A stretch of 64,000 nucleotides of DNA, taken from positions 62,001-126,000 of the forward strand of contig NZ_JACJRV010000005.1 in the NCBI RefSeq assembly GCF_014697475.1, in the 5' to 3' direction. Made by a program: the position numbers and the translations under genes. The first letter of the stretch is position 1. Every line of letters begins with the position of its first letter. Below are positions 9,049-18,301 of this stretch, in pieces. The DNA comes from Nostoc sp. FACHB-152. GTDB taxonomy: Bacteria; Cyanobacteriota; Cyanobacteriia; Cyanobacteriales; Nostocaceae. The notes beneath the pieces were generated by a model that worked only from the letters and a program-made list of their open reading frames with translations, did no database searches and was not told where the DNA came from.

Positions 9049-9301
9049 AGAATGGATTTTGAGTTGATGAACTAGTAACTTTCTTTACGAATTTTAATAT
9101 ATCTTGCCAAAATCTGCTTTTCTTACTGGAGCGATGATTGACACTCATATTTACATATATTACATTTGTAGTATATGCGGACAAATAATTAAAACACAAT
9201 GCAGAATTTAATTTCGTATGGATTCATCAATATGATGACTGTTCAATACAAAAACCAAAGGATTACACTTAGATAATTTCTCAACACAAATACAGAAAAT
9301 T

Positions 9302-9763
9302 ATGCCTTACGAAAATTTAGACATCAACACACCATCACCCGTTTTATCTTGGGCGAATCACCCTTTAGCCAGCGATGAAACCAAGATGGCTAAAAATGTG
9401 GCATCGCTACCATTTGTGTTTAAACACGTAGCATTAATGCCAGATGTTCATTTAGGGAAAGGTGCTTTAGTTGGTTCTGTAATTGCTACAAAAGATGCCA
9501 TCATTCCTGCTGCTGTGGGCGTGGATATTGGTTGCGGTATGTGTGCAATTAAAATGCCATTCACAGGCGAAAAATTAGAAGGTAAACTCAAGAAAATTCG
9601 CCAAGATATTGAAGCAGTAATTCCTACAGGTTTCAACGAAAACAAAGATATTGAAAAGTCAGTAACTAATTGGCAACGTTGGCAAGATTTTCAAGACTTG
9701 CATCCTGGTGTGCAAGACTTACAAAATAAAGCCATGAAACAAATGGGTTCTCTCGGCGGGGGT
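9302..9763 (+). CDS. rtcB: RNA ligase RtcB, 5' exon
   Basis: The first 154 codons of RtcB, the GTP- and Mn-dependent ligase that joins 2',3'-cyclic phosphate and 5'-OH RNA ends. It shows MPDVHLGKGALVGSV and GVDIGCGM, with the metal-binding Asp and Cys, and stops at MGSLGGG. That glycine motif should continue directly into NHFIEV, which is found at 10815. Reading through past 9763 gives nine foreign residues and a stop at 9796. The full protein of 393 residues therefore requires removal of 9764-10814. Upstream, 9049-9301 is a divergent promoter region. Confidence 0.93.
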
Positions 9764-10814
9764 AAAAGATTGCCCCTTACTGTAGTAATACAGTAATCAA
9801 AACTCGTCCAAATCGGTGAAAGCTGGGATTGCTAATACCGAGGGAAGCGGTAAAACGCCCCGTAGAGAGCAGAGGGACTTGGGCATCCTAAATAATTAAT
9901 AATTTAGGATGAAGGTGTGCTCCGAACTATACCGAATAGGAAGGTATAGAATCAAGCAGAAATGACTTGATCGATTGCAACTTTCATTTATGATATTGTG
10001 GTTTCATGGAATCCACTGATATCACTCTCGAAAACCCCTATTATGCCTACTTATTTGGCTTCATTCAAACTGACGGTCATCTATACAATAGCACTCGCGA
10101 TCGCGGTCGTCTAAGTATAGAAATCAATAAGCAGGATGAACACATACTTTTGGCTTTCAAGAATTTCATACCTTTTCATTCCTCCATTACTGAACGTGTA
10201 CGCACAACTAATTTTAGTGCGAATCAAAAATCAGTTATTTGGAGAGTTTATGATAAAAGGTTTCGAGATTATCTTGAAATGTGGGGTTTACCGAATGGTA
10301 GTAAATCACAGTTAATAAAGCTCCCTAGTGGTCAGTTCTCTAAAGTTGATTATTTTCGAGGTCTGATAGATGGAGATGGTTCTTTAGGGCTTACTGCAAA
10401 AGGATTTCCTTTTCTATCTCTGGTTACATCTAGCTCCAAGATTGCTGTTGGGTATATAGAATTTATTAACCAGGTAACAGGCAAAGTAAAGACATCTACA
10501 AGGAATACTAGAGATAGCGTTTATAACATAGTGGTTTACAAGGAAGATGCTCAAATATTAGTTAGACACTTGTACTATGATAATTGCCTAGCTTTATCTA
10601 GAAAACTAATCAAGGCAAGTGAAGTGCTGAGTTGGAGTCGTCCTACTGATATGAGAAAGGTGAAACATAGAAAATTATGGACACCTGAAGAAGATCAGTT
10701 TATTAAAACCCATTCAATTGATTGTTCAATGGAAGTGCTTAATAGAAGTCGAAATAGTGTAGAACTAAGACTATGGAGACTAAATAAATTAAGCAAGCAA
10801 TCAGTAACAAACTG
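9764..10814 (+). mobile_element. Group I intron in rtcB
   Basis: A 1,051-nt insertion between codons for GGG and NHF of rtcB. The exon end GGGGT (9759-9763) pairs with an internal guide GCCCC (9772-9776), giving the U-G pair at the splice site that marks group I introns (P1). GATT (9768-9771) just upstream of the guide pairs with the first exon-2 bases AATC (10815-10818) as P10. The intron ends in G (10814). P2 is a perfect 8-bp hairpin (9777-9784/9789-9796). P4 is TCGGT/ACCGA (9813-9817/9837-9841) and P5 is AGC/GCT. I could not place P3 and P7 with confidence. The endonuclease gene fills the 3' part. Confidence 0.85.
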
Positions 10815-10815
10815 A
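10006..10815 (+). CDS. Intron-encoded LAGLIDADG homing endonuclease
   Basis: A 269-residue protein with two LAGLIDADG helices, YLFGFIQTDGHL (about 14-25) and YFRGLIDGDGSL (about 115-126), each ending in the metal-binding Asp. The last 50 residues (KLWTPEEDQFIKTHS) resemble a SANT/Myb-like helical DNA-binding module. Such enzymes cut intron-less alleles and spread the intron. Its stop codon TGA spans the 3' splice site: the TG are the last intron bases and the A is the first exon base. Its codon usage is more AT-rich than rtcB, as expected for an acquired gene. Confidence 0.9.
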   Translation: MESTDITLENPYYAYLFGFIQTDGHLYNSTRDRGRLSIEINKQDEHILLAFKNFIPFHSSITERVRTTNFSANQKSVIWRVYDKRFRDYLEMWGLPNGSKSQLIKLPSGQFSKVDYFRGLIDGDGSLGLTAKGFPFLSLVTSSSKIAVGYIEFINQVTGKVKTSTRNTRDSVYNIVVYKEDAQILVRHLYYDNCLALSRKLIKASEVLSWSRPTDMRKVKHRKLWTPEEDQFIKTHSIDCSMEVLNRSRNSVELRLWRLNKLSKQSVTN

Positions 10816-11534
10816 ATCACTTTATTGAAGTGTGCCTCGATACAGAAAACCAAGTTTGGCTGATGTTACATTCTGGTTCACGCAACATTGGAAATAAATT
10901 AGCCCAATGTCATATTAATACTGCCAAAGAGTTAGCCAAGATGGCAGGGAATAATTTACCTGATCCTGATTTAGCTTACTTTGTCGCTAATACACCAGAA
11001 TTTCAAGCTTACTGGAATGATTTGCAGTGGGCGCAAGACTATGCACGTGTCAACCGCGATGTGATGATGGCACGTTTTAAGCACATCATCGAAAAGCATC
11101 TGGCGGGTGGAAAAGTAACTAAACCTTTATTGCAAGTAAATTGCCATCATAATTACGCCGAAAAAGAAGTTCATTTTGGTGAAGATGTGTATGTAACTCG
11201 TAAAGGTGCAGTCCGCGCTCAAACGGAAGATTATGGTATTATTCCTGGTTCAATGGGAGCAAAATCTTTCATTGTCAAAGGGAAGGGGAATACTCATAGT
11301 TTCTGTTCTTGTAGTCATGGCGCAGGCAGATTATTATCTCGAAATAAGGCGAAAAATGTCTACACTCTTGATGATTTAATAGAGCAAACTAAAGGTGTAG
11401 AATGCCGAAAGGATAATGATGTTTTAGATGAAATTCCTGGTGCATATAAACCAATTGAGCAAGTGATGGCAAATCAAGCAGATTTGGTGGAAGTTGTCGC
11501 TACACTTAAGCAGGTTGTTTGTGTGAAGGGTTAA
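10815..11534 (+). CDS. rtcB: RNA ligase RtcB, 3' exon
   Basis: The last 239 residues of RtcB in phase with the 5' exon: NHFIEVCLDTENQVWLMLHSGSRNIGNKLA, then the metal-binding histidines in NCHHNYAEKE, the GTP-contacting GSMGAKSF, and SCSHGAGR, which contains the histidine that is guanylylated. The first ATG-like start inside this fragment would remove NHFIEV, so it cannot be an independent complete gene. All catalytic residues I can check are intact, so the spliced product should be active. Confidence 0.92.
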   Translation, partial: NHFIEVCLDTENQVWLMLHSGSRNIGNKLAQCHINTAKELAKMAGNNLPDPDLAYFVANTPEFQAYWNDLQWAQDYARVNRDVMMARFKHIIEKHLAGGKVTKPLLQVNCHHNYAEKEVHFGEDVYVTRKGAVRAQTEDYGIIPGSMGAKSFIVKGKGNTHSFCSCSHGAGRLLSRNKAKNVYTLDDLIEQTKGVECRKDNDVLDEIPGAYKPIEQVMANQADLVEVVATLKQVVCVKG

Positions 11535-11544
11535 ATTAAAAATG

Positions 11545-11573
11545 GTGGGTGTATGCCCACTTTTTTATTTTTT
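11545..11573 (+). terminator. Intrinsic terminator of rtcB
   Basis: GTGGG (11545-11549) pairs with CCCAC (11556-11560), followed by TTTTTTATTTTTT. It begins 11 nt after the rtcB stop. Confidence 0.8.
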
Positions 11574-12445
11574 AACGCAGATTAACGCTGAGGTAGGCGC
11601 GGAGGTGCGCTGAGATTTTGTAGGTGAGAGGGGATTTGAATTTAGGGTGTTGTGTCAAGTTGCTGCTCTTGAGTTGTGAAATAATTTGAAAGATATTAGA
11701 TAAAGCAGCTTAATATCAAGCAATAACAATATTAACTGCTGCTGAATTAGAAATTTTAACCTACCAGTTGAGGTAGTGAAATTGGTTTTTGTATGAAGAT
11801 TGTGTGAAGTTTTTAGGTATTTCTGCTTTGGCATTTATTTAAGTAGGAAGTGTCTACTTCTCGTATCTCGTTATTCCCTACGGGGGTAGATTTAATTTAC
11901 GTCCTGATGTTCTGCTTGGTTATTTGCACAACATAATTAATTTATCCTTATCTAAGGATTTTGTGTAACTAATTAAATAATATCTAGGGCTGTTTATGTA
12001 TCGTACATAACAATTTTTTTTATACTTAATGACCTACAATCATTTAGCTTAGGGGAATAATTCTCACGAAGTCTAGCTGAAGTTAGAATACAAATGTGCT
12101 TTTCCCTGCAAAAGTCCATCTCTAGGTACTGTGTAGTTTCCGCACTATGTTCTAAATTCAAGATATGAAATTGCTATTCACCGTATTAGCAATTGATAAG
12201 TTAAAAAAATCCCACTTTTATATTTTCTTTGTTATTTTGTATTTAACGGGACAGTTCTCCACCATACGGTGAGTTTAAATATCAATTAAGTCAACATTCC
12301 CGCATTTTGTAAAACAAACAAGCATTTTGTACTTGGAGAACATATGTCTGCAAGTGCAACCTAATCTGCTGAAATAAATTGCGGGTTCAGACTTAAATCT
12401 GCAACGCGCTAGTTTATCAACCTGAGAAAATTCTTGCTAACGACT
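11574..12445. other. Long gene-poor region
   Basis: About 870 AT-rich bases. It begins with a degenerate copy of the dispersed ACGCAGAGGCGC-type repeat (about 11574-11612). Near 11995-12018 a palindrome TTATGTA-TCG-TACATAA is followed by an eight-T run, which could be a terminator of an unannotated transcript. No open frame longer than about 40 codons with a credible start is seen. The last part must carry the promoter for 12446. Decayed mobile-element DNA or a non-coding RNA cannot be excluded. Confidence 0.4.
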
Positions 12446-12811
12446 ATGCTTAAAACAACTAATCTACATATTATTCTTGCTGCTTTTATTCAGCCTGAAA
12501 CTTTAGATGAAACTGCGCCAGTCGCTAAGAAAAAAGCGTTGGCTAACTCTAAATATGATGTTTTACAACCATTACGACAATGGCTTGACGAACTCGAAAT
12601 CCAAAATCGTAAACTAGCACACTTTATTGCTAAATTGATCCCAGCACAGTGTCCTTTCGAGCGCGACATTGTTTTGTTCGGTCGCACAATAGCTCACATT
12701 CCTCCTATGTGTAAGCTTAATCCTCTTTACGATCAATTTGTCGGCTTGCGTTTTCGTGCTTTGTGTTATTTAGTAGATGAGTGTGGAGAAGATATCCAAT
12801 CCTACTGTTAA
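12446..12811 (+). CDS. Mo-dependent nitrogenase C-terminal-domain protein
   Basis: A 121-residue protein whose second half (LIPAQCPFERDIVLFGRTIAHIPPMCKLNPLYDQ, then LRFRALCYLVDECGED) matches the cyanobacterial family annotated as 'Mo-dependent nitrogenase C-terminus', small proteins found mainly in diazotrophic cyanobacteria. The name comes from similarity to a nitrogenase tail; the function is unknown. An in-frame TTG 12 nt upstream (12434) is an alternative start, but ATG is more likely. It sits 23 nt before the cupin gene, perhaps co-transcribed. Four Cys residues are spread over the conserved part. Confidence 0.8.
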   Translation: MLKTTNLHIILAAFIQPETLDETAPVAKKKALANSKYDVLQPLRQWLDELEIQNRKLAHFIAKLIPAQCPFERDIVLFGRTIAHIPPMCKLNPLYDQFVGLRFRALCYLVDECGEDIQSYC

Positions 12812-12834
12812 ATACAAACCGAGAAGACTTAAAC

Positions 12835-13107
12835 ATGGAAATCAAAGTTGAGCATCAACCCAGTCAAGAATATCTACAAAACTTGGGTGTGTTCAAATGG
12901 GCGATTTGGGAAAAAGAAGTCTCCAAGTTTCCCTGGACTTATGATACTGAAGAGACTTGCTACTTTTTGGCAGGCGATGTAATTGTTACGCCATCTGGCG
13001 GACAACCAGTGCAAATGGGTAAAGGAGATTTGGTGACTTTTCCTGCTGGTATGTCCTGTATATGGGAAGTTATCAGCGACGTAAAGAAACATTATTATTT
13101 TAGTTAA
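12835..13107 (+). CDS. Small cupin protein (DUF861-like)
   Basis: A 90-residue single-domain cupin starting MEIKVEHQPSQEYLQ, with the cupin core YFLAGDVIVTPSGGQPVQMGKGDLVTFPAGMSCIWEV. The usual metal-binding histidines are mostly absent, as in the EutQ/DUF861 group. It may bind a small ligand; the substrate is unknown. The frame opens further upstream at a GTG (12781), but that would overlap the preceding gene, and the conserved part begins at this ATG. Confidence 0.8.
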   Translation: MEIKVEHQPSQEYLQNLGVFKWAIWEKEVSKFPWTYDTEETCYFLAGDVIVTPSGGQPVQMGKGDLVTFPAGMSCIWEVISDVKKHYYFS

Positions 13108-13514
13108 TCCATAAATAGTCAAGGATTATTTCTTTTGCATCCTTGAATGATCCCAACGCAAGTATGCCTCAGTTTACTTGTATAATGGTTCGCAGCGATC
13201 GCCTAATTGCAAGTTTCACAATCCTTTGCAAAGCTCGTTACGAGATCACCAAAACAGTCATGCCAAAAATAAATAGTCTAATTGCGATCGCGCGAATGTG
13301 TAGGTGTACAAAAACAGGTTTCTAGCAAAATGCCTGTATCCTTTGCTGTGTAAGCTTTTGCGAAAAAAATAAATTAAAATTAGCCGCGCATCTTTACCTG
13401 TAAGGTTTTTGGGGTTCTTGCGTAAATCAGTTGATATTTTATAGTGATAAAATCAGACCATCCGCGAAACTGAACCATGAAAACCTAATAAGCATTGACT
13501 TTCAGCCTTCCGCA
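13108..13514 (+). promoter_or_regulatory. Probable CRISPR leader region
   Basis: About 400 bases between the cupin gene and the first repeat. The last 170 are AT-rich and repeat-free. Because the repeats end in ATTGAAAC, the usual 5' handle of crRNA, transcription should run left to right and this side should be the leader. A 60-codon frame at 13143-13325 has no family features and contains two HIP1-like octamers, so I do not call it a gene. Confidence 0.5.
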
Positions 13515-15147
13515 GTTGAAATTACACCGAATCCCTATCAGGGATTGAAACAATGGAACAGTTGAAAAAACTTTCTGAACGCCTTAAAGTTGAAATTACA
13601 CCGAATCCCTATCAGGGATTGAAACATCTGGCATTTCGTAATATCCTTTAGAGGCTAGAGTTGAAATTACACCGAATCCCTATCAGGGATTGAAACTCTA
13701 GCTCAGTGATTGTTGTAGCCGAATTTTTTGTTGAAATTACACCGAATCCCTATCAGGGATTGAAACTTTTCCGATTAGCATAAGCCAAAGCTCCAGCACC
13801 CGTTGAAATTACACCGAATCCCTATCAGGGATTGAAACCTGTACCATCACCATGTTTTTCAAAGTCGTAAGGTTGTTGAAATTACACCGAATCCCTATCA
13901 GGGATTGAAACGAAACGCCAGGAATGCTAATAGTTGGAATTGAAAGTTGAAATTACACCGAATCCCTATCAGGGATTGAAACTTGTTTTTTTCAGACAAG
14001 ATTCTACTCTTTAGTTGAAATTACACCGAATCCCTATCAGGGATTGAAACGTGTGAAATTTAAAATTATTGAACTTCTGCAAAGTTGAAATTACACCGAA
14101 TCCCTATCAGGGATTGAAACCTTTTTTCTATTAAATACCTACTTCTCCAACCTCCTTTAAGTTGAAATTACACCGAATCCCTATCAGGGATTGAAACCAA
14201 ACGTACACACATTTAATCAAACATAAAGGAAGTTGAAATTACACCGAATCCCTATCAGGGATTGAAACCTTCTAATGGATACGGTTTAGCAGCTACCGGA
14301 ACTCAAGTTGAAATTACACCGAATCCCTATCAGGGATTGAAACTAGCAGCTACCGGAACTCAATGGATAAATGTAGAAGTTGAAATTACACCGAATCCCT
14401 ATCAGGGATTGAAACTCTGTATCCTCAAACGTGAAATCAGGTAATGCGTTGAAATTACACCGAATCCCTATCAGGGATTGAAACTGAAGTACCAGAGGCT
14501 AATTTCAAAGCAACAGCTTATGTTGAAATTACACCGAATCCCTATCAGGGATTGAAACACATAAAAAAGCGCGGCTGGCGCGCTTAACAATTGGTTGAAA
14601 TTACACCGAATCCCTATCAGGGATTGAAACAACTTATCCAGGGTTTAGACTTATTTAAAAAGTCACGTTGAAATTACACCGAATCCCTATCAGGGATTGA
14701 AACCGGATTATGCCTTGTCAGCGTGATGTTAAGAACGGGAATGTTGAAATTACACCGAATCCCTATCAGGGATTGAAACTTGCAGCTGCATTGTTTTTGC
14801 TTCAGTAGCCGCAAAGGTTGAAATTACACCGAATCCCTATCAGGGATTGAAACGCTCTGGCTTGATTGGAGACTTCGCACCAGTGACTTTAACGTTGAAA
14901 TTACACCGAATCCCTATCAGGGATTGAAACTAAAACGCTGAAAGCCTTATTCTATAAGAGTTTAAAGTTGAAATTACACCGAATCCCTATCAGGGATTGA
15001 AACCTAAAATTTCTTCCTTACCCTGGACTAATTCTAAGGTTGAAATTACACCGAATCCCTATCAGGGATTGAAACAGTTTCTAATTGTGATAATGGGACT
15101 GCTTCATAATGTTGAAATTACACCGAATCCCTATCAGGGATTGAAAC
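13515..15147 (+). CRISPR. CRISPR array, 23 repeats and 22 spacers
   Basis: A 37-bp repeat starting GTTGAAATTACACCG and ending AGGGATTGAAAC occurs 23 times with no base change that I can see. Its palindrome AATCCCT-ATC-AGGGATT can fold. Spacers are 31-40 nt. The first repeat is 13515-13551 and the last 15111-15147. No cas gene lies in the window, so the machinery must be elsewhere. Spacers can be read as protein-coding on either strand, with no clear bias. Spacers 11 and 12 share 20 nt. After the last repeat, about 15148-15210, there is possibly a final spacer with a decayed repeat ending AATTGAAAT. Confidence 0.98.
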
Positions 15148-15228
15148 CTGCATTCATAATTGGGAAAGGATGCTATACAGCAGAGAAAGTGGCCTTTCAC
15201 AGCAATTGAAATGAGGACGTAGATAAAA

Positions 15229-15975
15229 ATGTTATTGCATTTGAGTACTTGGCAGGAAGTTGAAACTTATCTACAGCAGTCTAAGGGGATAATTTTCCCG
15301 ATTGGTTCTACAGAACAGCATGGGCCGACAGGATTAATTGGTACTGATGCTATTTGTGCAGAGGCGATCGCTCGCGGTGTGGGTGAAGCGACTGGGGCGA
15401 TGGTTGGGCCTACAATCAATGTAGGGATGGCATTACACCACACAGCGTTTCCTGGTTCGATTAGTTTGCGTCCTAGTACAATGATTCAATTAGTACGAGA
15501 TTATGTGAGTAGTTTAGTCAAAGCTGGTTTTACTAAGTTCTACTTTATCAACGGTCACGGCGGTAATATCGCTACTCTCAAAGCAGCTTTCTCCGAAACT
15601 TACGCCTATCTCGAAGATTTACAAATTCCCGATGCTCATCAGGTGCAATGTCAGGTAGCTAACTGGTTTATGTGCAGATCTGTATATGAGTTGGCAAAAG
15701 AATTATACGGCGATCAAGAAGGCTCTCATGCAACTCCTAGTGAAGTGGCTGTGACTCAATTTGTCTATCCTGAAGCAATTAAGCAAGCACCTCTCTCGCC
15801 AGAAGTTGCGGGTGGACACAAAATTTATAGTGCAACTGACTTTCGCAATCGTTACCCAGATGGACGTATGGGTTCAAATCCTGCTTTAGCGACACCAGAA
15901 CATGGTAAACAGTTTTATGACTTGGCAGTGAAAGAACTTAGTAATGGTTATTTGGAATTTGTGAACTCGGATTAA
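15229..15975 (+). CDS. Creatininase-family amidohydrolase
   Basis: A 248-residue member of the creatininase/creatinine amidohydrolase family. The metal-binding pattern is visible: Glu and His in PIGSTEQHGP (residues 25-34), Asp in GTDAICAEAIA, His in NGHGGN (about 109-114) and a later Glu in EGSHATPSEV. The family opens cyclic or linear amides; some members work on cofactor precursors and the true substrate here is unknown. It starts 82 nt after the CRISPR array and is convergent with the ABC transporter. Confidence 0.88.
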   Translation: MLLHLSTWQEVETYLQQSKGIIFPIGSTEQHGPTGLIGTDAICAEAIARGVGEATGAMVGPTINVGMALHHTAFPGSISLRPSTMIQLVRDYVSSLVKAGFTKFYFINGHGGNIATLKAAFSETYAYLEDLQIPDAHQVQCQVANWFMCRSVYELAKELYGDQEGSHATPSEVAVTQFVYPEAIKQAPLSPEVAGGHKIYSATDFRNRYPDGRMGSNPALATPEHGKQFYDLAVKELSNGYLEFVNSD

Positions 15976-16196
15976 TACCGTTTCAATTTAAGTTTGATAC
16001 AAATAGTCCGCAAGGGGAGACAGCGTGGTGGGCGGTTTTGCCGACTTGTAGCAAGTGTCACGCGTTAAACAGTGAACAGTAATCACGGCGTATGATGGAG
16101 ATTTAAACCCGCCACCAACGCCTACCACCAATTGTTGTGGTGTTTCGCCAAAGATAAACACCTCATCCTTTACTGATAACTGATAACTGATAACTG

Positions 16197-18227
16197 TTAA
16201 ATTCTGATCCATTTCAGTACATGAGGATCTTTGTCATAGCGGTAGGCAAAGCCATCTTTAGCTGTAATCGTCTCTCCTTTGCTTGCCTTACTCCTTATAG
16301 TGTTAATGGCATAGAATGTTAATTCACTCATTTCTTTATGAGAAAGCCCTTCACTTAGACTATTTTGAATCAATCTTGTTGATTTATTTTGGTATTCATG
16401 ATTAGGCAAGCTGTCTGTAGTAGTGAGAGTATCTTCATTAGAGTTCTGGGTAGTTGTTTTTTGGTTGCGATAATCTTGTACTTTCAAAAGTTGCCAATTG
16501 GAATCTTGTGTCAGTTCTAGAACCCATTGATGATAATCAAATAAGCTTTCTCGATGCCCAACACTAATAAATGTTGTTTTTGTTTCTTGTAATTGTTTAT
16601 ATAAATTACCTTCGTTAGTTAAATCTAATGCACTTGTGGCTTCATCTAATATTGTGAACCGAGGATGAGTCACTAATAGTCGTGCGAAAGCAAGGCGTTG
16701 TTGTTCTCCTAATGACAATATATTTTCCCAAGGAACTTCCGTGTCAAAACCCTCCACTCGACTGAGTAAGTTTTGGAGATTTACTTGTTGCAAAACTTCT
16801 CTCAGATGTGCGTCGGTCATTTGACGGTTTGTATTAGGATAAAGCAACTGTTCACGCAAAGTTCCCAAGATGATGTAAGGACGTTGGGGTAAAAATAACA
16901 CTTCTTCTAAAGGAGGCCTGACCAAGCGACCAGTTCCCGCATTCCACAAACCTGAGATCGCTCTTAGTAATGAACTTTTACCTCGACCACTTGGCCCGAC
17001 AATTAATAAACCTTCTCCTGGTTGAACAGTCAATGTTAAATGTTCGACAATTACCTGCTCAGAGTTAGGCGTTTTTAAGGTAACATCTTCAAAAGCCAGA
17101 CGGTTTTCTTCTATTGTTTTAATGCTACTAACCTTCTCTGGTTGTTTGGTAACACCTTCTAAAGCATTTGAAAAGTCTGATAACCTCTGAATGTAACTCG
17201 AAAATCGCCCAGAGTTGCCAAATTCATTGATTAAATCAGCCATTGCGTTAGCAAAAAAGCCAGCAGCTAAACTGCCTTGGCCAATTTGTCCAAAAGTAAT
17301 TTCGCCATTAATATATAAAGGCCCAAGAACTATAAACGGAAAAACTTGAATTAGAGCCTGATAGCCTCTGTTGAAGATGTCTTTGTTTCTTTCCCAATTA
17401 ATTTTGCGTTCAATACTTTTCAGAAGTCTACTAAATCTGCTCCCAATTATATTTGACTCTTTTTTTTCTCCCTGAAAAAAAGCTATTGATTCAGCATGAG
17501 TTCTGACATGAGTAATAGTGTAAGTATACTCTGCTTTCAAATCTAGTTGTTCTTGATTAATCTTATTTACTTCTTGAGTTAAGTAAATAGCAATCAAATT
17601 ACCTATGATTGTATAAACAACCAAAACAACTGCAACAAACTGGGAAATCGACCACATAATTACGAGAAAAACCAGCATTTCTAGCACTTTTTCTAAGGTA
17701 GTAGCTAAAAAGCTCAAAGTATTACTAGTTAGAGGTTCGATTTCTTGAGATATGCGTTGATCTGGATTATCAATATCAGATTTAAAGTTAATTTTATAAT
17801 AAGCTCGATTGCTTAAATATTTATCTAAAATTTGATTATTTAGCCATTTGTACCAGTCCAGCGCCAGCTTTTTTCGCACAAGTCTAGTGAATCCTAGCAA
17901 AATCGTGACACTGAGCAAACCAACGCCATACACACCTAACGTTTGATAAAACTTATCAAAATCTTTATCTTCAATGATGACATTGACTAAATAGTTACTT
18001 GCGAAGGTATTGAATGCAGTTACGCCCACAAGAGCGATGATTAATAATATCAGGAGACTAAGCATTCCCCATGTACGCAGAACCTCAGAGAACGCTCTAC
18101 CTCCTGGCTCTGTGGGATACCAATATGGTGCGGCGATCGCTTTGACATCCTCCCAAAATTGATTAAAATCCGAAAAAGCAGAGGTACTATCTTTTAAGGA
18201 TTGATTGCGAACAGCTTGAGCTTGCAT
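16197..18227 (-). CDS. ABC exporter (SbmA/BacA-type fused permease-ATPase) with C-terminal extension
   Basis: A 676-residue half-transporter. About five membrane spans (residues 55-330) include the ABC_membrane_2 signature DNPDQRISQEIE, followed by an ATPase domain (about 375-575) with Walker A GPSGRGKSS, signature SLGEQQRLAFARLL and Walker B FTILDEATSALD. Members of this family are the usual exporters of cyanobacterial NRPS clusters (microcystin McyH and similar). The last 60-70 residues are unusual: after a low-complexity linker comes TRLIQNSLSEGLSHKEMSELTFYAINTIRSKA, which looks like a small helix-turn-helix. It is the last gene of the minus-strand run and probably exports the product. Confidence 0.88.
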   Translation of the reverse strand: MQAQAVRNQSLKDSTSAFSDFNQFWEDVKAIAAPYWYPTEPGGRAFSEVLRTWGMLSLLILLIIALVGVTAFNTFASNYLVNVIIEDKDFDKFYQTLGVYGVGLLSVTILLGFTRLVRKKLALDWYKWLNNQILDKYLSNRAYYKINFKSDIDNPDQRISQEIEPLTSNTLSFLATTLEKVLEMLVFLVIMWSISQFVAVVLVVYTIIGNLIAIYLTQEVNKINQEQLDLKAEYTYTITHVRTHAESIAFFQGEKKESNIIGSRFSRLLKSIERKINWERNKDIFNRGYQALIQVFPFIVLGPLYINGEITFGQIGQGSLAAGFFANAMADLINEFGNSGRFSSYIQRLSDFSNALEGVTKQPEKVSSIKTIEENRLAFEDVTLKTPNSEQVIVEHLTLTVQPGEGLLIVGPSGRGKSSLLRAISGLWNAGTGRLVRPPLEEVLFLPQRPYIILGTLREQLLYPNTNRQMTDAHLREVLQQVNLQNLLSRVEGFDTEVPWENILSLGEQQRLAFARLLVTHPRFTILDEATSALDLTNEGNLYKQLQETKTTFISVGHRESLFDYHQWVLELTQDSNWQLLKVQDYRNQKTTTQNSNEDTLTTTDSLPNHEYQNKSTRLIQNSLSEGLSHKEMSELTFYAINTIRSKASKGETITAKDGFAYRYDKDPHVLKWIRI

Positions 18228-18301
18228 ATTTTATAATTAATAGGTCAAAAATTTTCTATAACTGGATCACTGACAATCGAGGCAGATATATCCTTAAAAC
18301 T

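Noticed and set aside
9764-10814. Intein in RtcB
   Set aside because: The reading frame closes at 9796, nine codons past the boundary, and the endonuclease has its own start, so host and insertion are not one open frame. RNA-level pairing (P1, P10) fits a group I intron instead.
13143-13325. 60-codon frame before the CRISPR array
   Set aside because: No family features or convincing ribosome binding site, and two HIP1-like octamers inside. It is better read as leader DNA.
14262-15209. Open frames across the CRISPR array (14262-14444 and 14997-15209)
   Set aside because: They are translations of repeats and spacers (VEITPNPYQGLK repeated) with no independent coding sign.
16163-16199. AACTGAT tandem units as an attachment site
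   Set aside because: Only three or four copies, no integrase nearby, and similar short repeats occur elsewhere as simple tandem elements.
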